NCBI GenBank assembly: GCA_028527945.1
Contig: JAQQAK010000312.1
Coordinates: forward strand, 1-5,745
From: Spirochaetaceae bacterium
Lineage (GTDB): Bacteria > Spirochaetota > Spirochaetia > UBA9216
DNA: 5,745 nucleotides
Direction of reading: 5' to 3'
Positions 1-5,745 of this stretch are shown here, piece after piece. The stretch's first letter is position 1, and every line of letters starts with the position of its first letter. The notes under the pieces are model-generated. The model made no database searches and was not told the origin of the DNA. It worked only from the letters and a program-made list of their open reading frames with translations. The position numbers were made by a program, and so were the translations under genes.

Positions 1-3000
1 TCATTAAAAAGCTGAGTAAATCCATTGTCAGGCATTTCATCATCGGAATATTCAGCAAGTGAAGAATTTAGACTTTCCATAAGAGAAGTTATAATTCCAT
101 CTTTTATATCTGCGTCAAAATCTTTATTATCAACTATTTCATGAATATATGTCGAAGCGGCATTCCTAAATTCAGAAATACTCGTCAGAGATCCTTCTGA
201 TATTTTATTTTTAATCCAACTGGTTACACCTTCAACTAAAGACATTGTTCCAAATACCGTATCAAGAAGATCATCTGATATTGTGACAATTTCTTGTTGA
301 GGGACTTCAATATCATTGTAGAATATTGGTTCTTCAGTATAGCTTTTTAGCAAATTAGTATAAGATTCTGAATTATTAAGAATATTGTATAGACCATCAT
401 CACCCGCAGCGAATCTTTCACAGAGATATTTATCCATTTCTTCATGACTTAAGATCTTATCATCAGAGCCATTTTTCAGATCTTCATAAAGTTCTTTTAA
501 GCAGGCTATATCTTCTGAAGTTCTAATATAAGAACTGTTTACAGCACGCCCTAATAATGAATTCCATTCTCTCTGCTGTAACATAGTCTTAATCTGTGAT
601 TCTGAAAGAGAGCCAAAAGCTCCGCCAGAATACTCTCCGGCATCAGCAAGTTCTATTACCATAGCCCGAGTCAATAGATCCATAATTTCATCGATAATCG
701 CCTCCTGATTATCAGATGCAGTAATGTTATTATTTTTAAAGAAATCTTCAAGAGCGTCTTCAGCCAGAATTCTATCAGGAGACTCTTTGCGTTCTTGACT
801 ATTCATATTAGCAAAAATAGATGATGCGATATTAAGACCTAAAGTTTCAGATAATATTTGATTAAGTCCTTCAATAATTGGCTGCATATCTTGTCCATCT
901 ATAGCAGCTGCCTGATTATATAACTTAACAAGCATAACAGCCTTCTGCTGACTGTCAGAAGAAGAATTAGAAACAGTTGCTAAAGCTGAATTCAACTGTT
1001 GCATAGCAGATAAGTCAGCTGACATCTTTTTCAGCTTCTCACTACCAAAATCATTATGAATAATTATGCCATCTTTTATCGCATATAAAACAGCATAATT
1101 TACACTTTGTGTTACCGCATCATTAACAATAGAAATTAGTTCATTCGACAGACCTGAACACGAATCAGTAATATCCAGCTGCATATCAGCAAGCCAATCT
1201 TCAATTTCAGGCTTATTAGTCATTGCTTTATACTTAGTGTACATGGAATCAACACCATTCCATTCCCAACCATTATCTTTAATATGGATTAGACCAGCAT
1301 TATTAAGACTTACGCGAAGAGCATTTTTAGCAGCAGTTCGTCTTGCAATTATAAGTCCAGGATGTGTTGAAGAATATCTATCTATAATTTGTCCACGATT
1401 TACGGCAAGACGATATTCAGTAGTATAATCTCCAAATAAATACTCATTCAGATATGAACAACTCAAAGAAGCCTGCGTGTAATATTCATTAGAGGTATTA
1501 TCAGACGGAAGAAGCTTTGATGAAATACTTATCTGAAAAAGCTCGCTATTTCCAGATATATAATCTGCTACCAAAGAATCTTCTGCAATTAAGGTACGCA
1601 GCTCATCAGTTCCAACCATTTTTAATTTTGCATAGTCAAGTTTTTCTGTCTCAGTTATTGTAAAATAATCTTTTATTTTATCTATTGACAACTCATTCTC
1701 ACTAATCAACTGCTGCATCTGATTTAAGCTGTAACCACAATTTACAATTCTATCATATATAACAGCCCAGGCGGCTTGTGCAGCTCTATTTTCTTCAGAA
1801 GTATATTTATCCTTAAGCTGCATCCAATCCATATCTTTAATAAAATTATCCCAGGAGCCTCCAGCAGTATCGTATAAAGAGTCCAATTCTTGTTCAATGC
1901 TGCGCATAATATCAATAGAATTCTGTGCAACAACCGCACGTTGATATATATAACGACCTTTTGCTGTATCAGCAAGATATTTTAAAAGCTCAGTGTTACT
2001 ACCATTAAACGTAACCAGATCACTATAAAACAGCGGAGTTTCATTATAAAGCTTTTCAGCCATATTAAATTCTTCAGTACTGTCAGGTGATAGTCCATTT
2101 ATTTCCTTAATCCAACCTTCATAATCATTAGAAGCAAGAAGTCTTGCTTCTTCAATCCGCATAGAATAATCACGTAATGTGCTATTTCTGGAATACTCAG
2201 CCCACGCGTTGATCCTAAAGAGTAAGTAATCACGTTCTGTTTCTGATAGTGAATTATTGTACCATTCCTGTTCCTGTAATAATTGACTTACAAGATTATC
2301 ATCAGAGCTCAACCCCAATCTGCTCCAATCAAGATCTTCAGCTTTAAATTCCCATTCAGCTGCTGAATCAGCGATATTTTTTAATTCTTCAAGGCTCATA
2401 GAATCAGCTGTAGTACCAGTATCACTTCCGGTTACCAACTGATACAACTTGTCATTAAGACTCAAATAACCATTTGCCCTATCATATGCATCAACCGCGG
2501 CAATATATTCATTGTAAGCCTTCTGTTCATCAGTCACATTATTACCTGCAGCTATTCCAGCTTTAGATAGAAGCTGAGAATAATAAGATTCCATCTCATC
2601 TGTATAATCTTTAGGCTCTGATGCTATTAGTCGGTCAAGTGCATTTTGATATGAAAGACGAGCTTCCTCAAGCTGTTGCTGTAAAGAAGAAAGCGTAGCT
2701 TTTTTCTCATCAATATCCTGCTTGTCAGCATTTAGAATATCTCCAGACTGTTTCATATCCTCCAAAGCAGCATCATAAGAAGCCTTTGAATTATTTAATT
2801 CTTTAGTTTTTTCTTCAAGTATAGATAGTGTTTCGCTTTCCTGTGGACGCTCAGAACTCGTATCATTTGCATAGTTATAAACATCCTGAGCAATCTCTAC
2901 CTGTCTGTCCCAATATTGTTTTAATAATTCAGATTTAACAAGCTGTACTTGATAAGCGTCCAGATAGCGATACTCCCAATTTGCAATATTATTACTACCA

Positions 3001-4484
3001 AGCATATCATCTTCTGTTATTGCTTCAGTATTTTTACCAGTATTAGTTAATTCATCAAGAGTTTTACCAAGAATAACTCCATACATCTTTGCTAATTTTT
3101 CTTCAGAATTTGTTATATATTTTTCATAGGTTAACTTTGTATTTTTCCAAAATTCAATAGAATCTGTGAAATCAGGATCGTCAGAGTGTTCATTCCAGTA
3201 TTCAATTGAAGCATTTACACTCTGTAATACATCTGTTGATTTAATAAGTATATCAATTATTCCGTCGATCTGGTTTTCTAAAGACTGTGTCTGAGCAGTA
3301 ATGCTTGCATCAAGTTCCTGTGATGCTTCTTCAAGCATATTATAAAAATCAGATTCCTTTTCTGCCCATTCCTGCTTCCCGTCATTTATAATATCTCGCA
3401 ACTCTTGTTGCCATTTTTTCTGTTCCTGCTGGATCTTCTCAAATGCTTCTGCCCAGACAGCTTCACCTTCTTCTATATCATTTTCTGCGCTTTGTTCCCA
3501 CTCAAGCCTGTTAGCAAGCAGCTTGTTTTCAGCTTCTTCCCAAATTGTCATCCCGGAATTAAAAGCCTGCCTAAAATTTTCTTTCCATTCTTCCGAACTT
3601 ATTTCCGATTTATTTGCCGTAGTATTATCATCTACAGCTGACAAACTACTTTTCAACTGAGAAATAGCTTTTTCAAGACGAGTTCTGGCTCCTGCTATTT
3701 GCTCTACAGCTATAGCAGACGCACTTTCACTCTCAGTTTTTTTTCTAAGACTGTACTGATCATAGCTTCTTGTTAGATAAAATCTTTCTTGCGCATATTG
3801 AACAAGTTGTTCGAGTTCTTTTTCATAACTATCTTTATATAGATTAAAACGTGCGGAAAATAGCTCTCCGCTAAAAAGAGCTTCATTATCATTTCCTAAA
3901 AATATATAAAATTCATCAGCAAGCTGCCCTTCATTATTCAAGAAACTATCAAATGATGTAGCCTTTCCAGTATTAACAATCTCTTGCCAGGATGATAAAT
4001 CGTCTTCAATTCCATCAACCTTCTGAAGAATTAGATCACCTGATTCATCTCTTTGCAAGGAGCCATCATCATTATATAAAAAGAGATATTTTTCATTAGC
4101 ATCTTTAATTGCGTTTAAAAGCTCATCCCCTCCGGGAGTAGGTAATTTTGAAAAAAAACAGTCAACAAGCCATTGTTTATAACGTTGATCGGCTTTTGAA
4201 CTCAGAAGCTTTGTCACCTCACTTCGCTGTTCATCACTTATAACTGTTTCGGTGTTTTTTTCCCATTCTGCAGTTACTGCCTCAATACCGAATGCAGCCA
4301 TTCGTTGCCATTCAGCCCTCTCCCGTGACATATCAGCACGATCAAGGTAACGGTCAAAAAGGCTTTCTTGTTCAAGAATAACTGAATCTACAGTCTGCCC
4401 AAAAATAGTACCGCAGAAAAAAAACATAACTACCGCAGCAATTATTCTTGTAATATTATTTGGTCTATATTCCTTTTTATTCAT
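1..4484 (-). CDS. Giant secreted Trp-repeat/coiled-coil protein, 3' end beyond window (partial)
   Basis: The frame is open for 1494 codons with no stop and continues past the left edge. The start is the ATG at 4484-4482: an in-frame TAA lies just upstream at 4493-4491, and a GGAGA ribosome site sits about 11 bases before it. Residues 1-29 form a signal peptide: KK and R residues, a hydrophobic core (IIAAVVMFFFCG), then a likely signal peptidase I site after TIFG before Gln30. The mature protein is acidic and rich in Asn, Ser, Glu and Gln. Visible parts are a Trp pair W59/W74, an LPTPGG motif at 114-119, a 29-residue Trp repeat at about 300-386, a coiled coil at about 550-618, and two related segments near 724-824 and 1291-1393. 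No enzyme motif is recognised. From memory, the Trp-repeat and coiled-coil style recalls the large TIGR04388-type proteins of spirochaetes, some of which I believe carry variable C-terminal domains; this assignment is tentative. The gene is divergent from two lipoprotein genes. It is probably exported to the periplasm or cell surface. Confidence 0.9.
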   Translation of the reverse strand, partial: MNKKEYRPNNITRIIAAVVMFFFCGTIFGQTVDSVILEQESLFDRYLDRADMSRERAEWQRMAAFGIEAVTAEWEKNTETVISDEQRSEVTKLLSSKADQRYKQWLVDCFFSKLPTPGGDELLNAIKDANEKYLFLYNDDGSLQRDESGDLILQKVDGIEDDLSSWQEIVNTGKATSFDSFLNNEGQLADEFYIFLGNDNEALFSGELFSARFNLYKDSYEKELEQLVQYAQERFYLTRSYDQYSLRKKTESESASAIAVEQIAGARTRLEKAISQLKSSLSAVDDNTTANKSEISSEEWKENFRQAFNSGMTIWEEAENKLLANRLEWEQSAENDIEEGEAVWAEAFEKIQQEQKKWQQELRDIINDGKQEWAEKESDFYNMLEEASQELDASITAQTQSLENQIDGIIDILIKSTDVLQSVNASIEYWNEHSDDPDFTDSIEFWKNTKLTYEKYITNSEEKLAKMYGVILGKTLDELTNTGKNTEAITEDDMLGSNNIANWEYRYLDAYQVQLVKSELLKQYWDRQVEIAQDVYNYANDTSSERPQESETLSILEEKTKELNNSKASYDAALEDMKQSGDILNADKQDIDEKKATLSSLQQQLEEARLSYQNALDRLIASEPKDYTDEMESYYSQLLSKAGIAAGNNVTDEQKAYNEYIAAVDAYDRANGYLSLNDKLYQLVTGSDTGTTADSMSLEELKNIADSAAEWEFKAEDLDWSRLGLSSDDNLVSQLLQEQEWYNNSLSETERDYLLFRINAWAEYSRNSTLRDYSMRIEEARLLASNDYEGWIKEINGLSPDSTEEFNMAEKLYNETPLFYSDLVTFNGSNTELLKYLADTAKGRYIYQRAVVAQNSIDIMRSIEQELDSLYDTAGGSWDNFIKDMDWMQLKDKYTSEENRAAQAAWAVIYDRIVNCGYSLNQMQQLISENELSIDKIKDYFTITETEKLDYAKLKMVGTDELRTLIAEDSLVADYISGNSELFQISISSKLLPSDNTSNEYYTQASLSCSYLNEYLFGDYTTEYRLAVNRGQIIDRYSSTHPGLIIARRTAAKNALRVSLNNAGLIHIKDNGWEWNGVDSMYTKYKAMTNKPEIEDWLADMQLDITDSCSGLSNELISIVNDAVTQSVNYAVLYAIKDGIIIHNDFGSEKLKKMSADLSAMQQLNSALATVSNSSSDSQQKAVMLVKLYNQAAAIDGQDMQPIIEGLNQILSETLGLNIASSIFANMNSQERKESPDRILAEDALEDFFKNNNITASDNQEAIIDEIMDLLTRAMVIELADAGEYSGGAFGSLSESQIKTMLQQREWNSLLGRAVNSSYIRTSEDIACLKELYEDLKNGSDDKILSHEEMDKYLCERFAAGDDGLYNILNNSESYTNLLKSYTEEPIFYNDIEVPQQEIVTISDDLLDTVFGTMSLVEGVTSWIKNKISEGSLTSISEFRNAASTYIHEIVDNKDFDADIKDGIITSLMESLNSSLAEYSDDEMPDNGFTQLFN
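306..614 (-). repeat. Internal repeat copy B in the giant protein (residues about 1291-1393)
   Basis: Copy B begins at G1291 with GSLSESQ, continues with MLQQREW ending at W1307, and ends with YTEEPIFYND at residues 1382-1391. Against copy A, the Trp-ending motif is displaced by 566 residues and the Pro-Phe-Tyr motif by 569, so the two pairs are collinear with only a three-residue difference. The final ten residues match at seven positions, the pattern being Y-x-E-x-P-[LI]-F-Y-x-D. The function is unknown. Confidence 0.5.
2013..2315 (-). repeat. Internal repeat copy A in the giant protein (residues about 724-824)
   Basis: This segment begins at G724 with GLSSDDN, continues with LLQEQEW ending at W741, and ends with YNETPLFYSD at residues 813-822. 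The same landmarks recur in the same order and at nearly the same spacing at residues 1291-1393 (copy B). The similarity is clear at the two ends and weak in the middle, so this is probably an ancient domain duplication. The exact limits are uncertain. Confidence 0.5.
2631..2840 (-). other. Predicted coiled-coil segment of the giant protein
   Basis: Residues about 549-618 are almost free of Pro and Gly, rich in Glu, Lys, Gln, Asp, Ala and Leu, and show heptad-like hydrophobic spacing (for example LSILEEKTKEL and LSSLQQQLEEARLSY). This is typical of a long helix in a coiled coil. It follows a Trp/Tyr-rich stretch beginning at W503 (WEYRYLDAY) and a short polar linker containing SSERP. The boundaries are estimated by eye, and a coiled-coil predictor was not run. 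Confidence 0.65.
3327..3587 (-). repeat. Three tandem 29-residue Trp repeats in the giant protein
   Basis: Tryptophans fall at residues 300, 315, 329, 344, 358 and 373, so the spacing alternates 15, 14, 15, 14, 15. This defines three units of 29 residues starting at W300, W329 and W358. In each unit a glycine stands four residues before the second Trp (G311, G340, G369), giving the pattern W-x10-G-x3-W-x13. The remaining positions are mostly Glu, Gln, Ala, Lys and Asn, which suggests long amphipathic helices with Trp as a regular packing residue. The same 15-residue Trp spacing occurs once near the N-terminus (W59 and W74). Each Trp codon was checked by position. The repeat is degenerate at DNA level, so it is an old protein repeat and not a recent tandem duplication. 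Confidence 0.85.
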
Positions 4485-4495
4485 ACCAAATTAAT

Positions 4496-4500
4496 TCTCC
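4496..4500 (-). promoter_or_regulatory. Ribosome binding site of the giant protein gene
   Basis: On the minus strand GGAGA precedes the ATG at 4484 by 11 bases. The spacing is a little long, but no better site or upstream in-frame start exists before the TAA at 4493-4491, so this site fixes the start. Confidence 0.7.
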
Positions 4501-4552
4501 GTTTTGATTTTATTTTTAATTTTATTAATCAATACTATTATTTATGTAAAAG

Positions 4553-4581
4553 ATAATATCCCTATATAACTGTTTTTTCAA
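4553..4581 (-). promoter_or_regulatory. Sigma70-type promoter for the giant protein gene
   Basis: On the minus strand a -35 box TTGAAA (4581-4576) and a -10 box TATTAT (4558-4553) are separated by exactly 17 bases. Each box differs from consensus at one position. Transcription would begin near 4546, leaving an AT-rich leader of about 60 bases before the ATG. AT-rich DNA yields chance -10 boxes, but the pairing with correct spacing and location supports this one. Confidence 0.6.
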
Positions 4582-4621
4582 GAAAAGTAAAGATTTTTTT
4601 AAATTTTGTAGTATACATTAT

Positions 4622-4651
4622 TTGACAAGCTTATTATAACTTCATTATTAT
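4622..4651 (+). promoter_or_regulatory. Sigma70-type promoter for the lipoprotein operon
   Basis: A perfect -35 box TTGACA (4622-4627) is followed after 18 bases by TATTAT (4646-4651), one mismatch from the -10 consensus. Transcription would begin near 4658, giving a leader of about 60 bases. That leader contains almost nothing but the ATTTACAT repeat array and the ribosome site. The promoter does not overlap the leftward one: their -35 boxes are about 40 bases apart. Confidence 0.65.
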
Positions 4652-4664
4652 ATGTTCACTTAAT

Positions 4665-4703
4665 ATTTACATTTATTTACATATATTTACATAATATTTA
4701 CAT
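4665..4703 (+). repeat. Four phased direct repeats of ATTTACAT upstream of the lipoprotein operon
   Basis: Exact copies of ATTTACAT start at 4665, 4675, 4685 and 4696, so the periods are 10, 10 and 11 bases, close to one DNA helical turn. The array lies between the predicted transcription start and the ribosome site. It could be an array of protein-binding sites on one face of the helix, a leader-RNA binding site, or a simple expansion of AT-rich sequence. Direct repeats of this kind do not themselves form a hairpin. Confidence 0.8.
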
Positions 4704-4705
4704 AC

Positions 4706-4710
4706 AGGGG
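4706..4710 (+). promoter_or_regulatory. Ribosome binding site of the TPR lipoprotein gene
   Basis: AGGGG stands seven bases before the ATG at 4718, immediately after the last ATTTACAT copy. It supports this start. It is so close to the repeats that a protein or RNA bound there could affect translation. Confidence 0.7.
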
Positions 4711-4717
4711 TTCTCAA

Positions 4718-5374
4718 ATGAGAATTATCAGAAATGCTTCGACTTTAATAATAATACCTGTTATTGTACTGAGTTTTCTCTCATGTAAAAATGAGAGACA
4801 TCTGCCTCAAGAAGCACTTGCACAGTATATTAATGGCAAACTATCTTATGAAAATGGAAATCTCAATAAGGCTTATCAGGAATTTATTGATTTATCAAAT
4901 AAACATACAAACTTTAGAGAAGCCTACTTAATGGCGGCTAAGTCAGCTTATTTTCTTGGTGAATACCCTGAAGCTGAAAAAATTCTTTCTAAAATATGGG
5001 AAAAATATCCTGATTATTACGATTCTGGATACTGGTTAGGAAGAGCTCTGCTGATTCAAGAGAAAAATGAAGAAGCTCTTGATGTTTTTATAATCCTAAA
5101 CAAAAACAATCCTAACGATTTCAGAGTCCTTCAACAATTAGCACTTATTTCCATGGAGAAAGAAGATTTGTTAGCATCAATGGATTATTGCAAACAAGCT
5201 TTGCTCTTACGTGATGAAATGGCACAGATAGCACTAACTCTTGCACAAATTTATTATTCACAAGGACTTTTAGATGAAGCATATAATGTCCTCAAGGAAA
5301 ATAAAGGAATTGCCACAAATGATAGTACAATTTATGCAACTTTTGAAGATGTTATGGAAAATATTAGCAAATAG
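4718..5374 (+). CDS. TPR-repeat lipoprotein, 218 residues
   Basis: This is a complete gene encoding a predicted lipoprotein made almost entirely of tetratricopeptide repeats, helix pairs that bind protein partners. Residues 1-22 form a lipoprotein signal with Arg at positions 2 and 5, a hydrophobic core (LIIIPVIVLSF) and the lipobox FLSC, with Cys23 as the lipidated residue. The lipobox departs from the strict LAGC type, as is common in spirochaetes. About five TPRs follow: 34-66 (G40, Y44, G47, A52, F56), 68-101 (A74, Y78, G81, A86, P98), 102-135 (G108, A120, F124, P132), 136-168 (A142, Y157, A161) and 169-200 (A176, Y179, G183, A188). The fourth is the least typical. It would sit on the periplasmic face of a membrane as a scaffold. 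It has its own predicted promoter, diverges from the giant secreted protein gene, and is followed 16 bases later by a second lipoprotein gene. The specific partner is unknown. Confidence 0.93.
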   Translation: MRIIRNASTLIIIPVIVLSFLSCKNERHLPQEALAQYINGKLSYENGNLNKAYQEFIDLSNKHTNFREAYLMAAKSAYFLGEYPEAEKILSKIWEKYPDYYDSGYWLGRALLIQEKNEEALDVFIILNKNNPNDFRVLQQLALISMEKEDLLASMDYCKQALLLRDEMAQIALTLAQIYYSQGLLDEAYNVLKENKGIATNDSTIYATFEDVMENISK

Positions 5375-5378
5375 ATAT

Positions 5379-5383
5379 AAGGA
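5379..5383 (+). promoter_or_regulatory. Ribosome binding site of the downstream lipoprotein gene
   Basis: AAGGA lies seven bases before the ATG at 5391, inside the 16-base gap after the TPR gene. There is no room for a separate promoter or a hairpin terminator in this gap, so co-transcription with the TPR gene is likely. Confidence 0.7.
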
Positions 5384-5390
5384 TAATAAT

Positions 5391-5745
5391 ATGAAAAGAC
5401 TAAAAAAAATAATAATTATGATTATGATCATAATTTGTTCAAGCTGTACTACAACCAGGACAAAATACTCGACTGAAATGTTTCAGGATCTGATTCCCTC
5501 TCCAAAAATAAGAATTGGGACAATTGAAATAGTTGATTATAAAAATATGACTGGTGATGTGAAACAAGTAGAAGATTTTATGGAAAATATTATATCTACC
5601 AATAAGCATTACGCTAAATCTGCTCAAGACTATAAAATCAATATTTCGATAAAAGAAAAAAACTATACCAAGGATATTGAACAGATATATACAGTTACCA
5701 TAGTCATGACTGTAAATAAATTTTCTACTGGTGACATTGTATATC
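5391..5745 (+). CDS. Small lipoprotein of unknown function (partial, 3' end beyond window)
   Basis: The frame is open for 118 codons to the right edge. The start ATG has a good ribosome site. Residues 1-18 are a lipoprotein signal: MKRLKK, a run of Ile and Met, then CSSC with Cys19 as the likely lipidated residue, followed by Thr-rich sequence (TTTRTKYS). The mature part alternates short hydrophobic and polar residues, for example KIRIGTIEIVDYKNMTGD and YKINISIKEKNYT, then a stretch near 100-110 reading TVTIVMTVN, which suggests beta strands. The IEIVDYKNMTGD segment is faintly like the start of LpoB/CsgG-type envelope lipoproteins (an IAVxxFxNxTGD pattern), but this is too weak to name it. 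It follows the TPR lipoprotein gene and probably shares its transcript, so it likely works in the same envelope process. A run of eight A residues (5402-5409) spans codons 4-7. Confidence 0.85.
   Translation, partial: MKRLKKIIIMIMIIICSSCTTTRTKYSTEMFQDLIPSPKIRIGTIEIVDYKNMTGDVKQVEDFMENIISTNKHYAKSAQDYKINISIKEKNYTKDIEQIYTVTIVMTVNKFSTGDIVY

Noticed and set aside
1237..1428. Plus-strand open frame of 63 codons
   Set aside because: It lies wholly opposite the giant minus-strand gene, has no convincing ribosome site, and its translation looks like antisense noise.
1742..1975. Minus-strand open frame of 77 codons
   Set aside because: It is in another frame of the same strand inside the giant gene; the giant frame is continuous here, so no frameshift is needed.
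3405..3641. Plus-strand open frame of 78 codons rich in Phe and Leu
   Set aside because: This is the antisense reading of the Glu/Gln/Lys-rich Trp-repeat region, whose complement naturally gives hydrophobic codons; it is not an independent membrane protein.
4461..4484. Possible lipoprotein processing of the giant protein at Cys24 (FFFC)
   Set aside because: Three Phe before the Cys do not fit even a relaxed lipobox, and a better signal peptidase I site follows at residue 29; kept only as a remote alternative.
4607..4617. Short inverted repeat TGTA-GTA-TACA just before the rightward -35 box
   Set aside because: Four-base arms in very AT-rich DNA are expected by chance; there is not enough support to call it an operator.
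5439..5627. Minus-strand open frame of 62 codons
   Set aside because: It is antisense to the second lipoprotein gene, which has a clear ribosome site and signal peptide.
1..5745. CRISPR array, tRNA, rRNA, insertion sequence or transposase
   Set aside because: No spaced palindromic repeats, cloverleaf, rRNA-like sequence, terminal inverted repeats or transposase motifs were seen on reading both strands.

Overview
The window looks like AT-rich bacterial chromosome, probably from a spirochaete (Treponema-like). The evidence for this is the low GC, two adjacent short lipoproteins with relaxed spirochaete-style lipoboxes, and a giant secreted Trp/coiled-coil protein that recalls large spirochaete surface proteins. 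The phylum is an inference; no rRNA or core marker gene is present to confirm it.

Layout: positions 1-4484 are one uninterrupted minus-strand reading frame. I read it codon by codon and found no stop in 1494 codons. It starts at an ATG at 4484 and runs off the left edge, so its C-terminus and true length are unknown. The protein has an N-terminal signal peptide, a strictly spaced Trp repeat (residues about 300-386), a long coiled coil (about 550-618), and two distant segments that appear to be copies of each other (about 724-824 and 1291-1393).

Positions 4485-4717 are a 233-base divergent intergenic region. It holds a good sigma70-type promoter in each direction and, just before the rightward gene, four copies of ATTTACAT spaced 10, 10 and 11 bases apart. 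Rightward, a 218-residue TPR lipoprotein (4718-5374) is followed 16 bases later by a second lipoprotein (5391 onward) that is cut by the right edge. The two probably form an operon.

All three products are predicted to be exported: one large secreted or surface protein and two lipoproteins with a common control region. A plausible but unproven reading is a cell-envelope locus in which the lipoproteins help assemble, anchor or export the giant protein. The most interesting items are the giant protein with its repeat architecture and missing C-terminus, and the helically phased repeat array in front of the lipoprotein operon.
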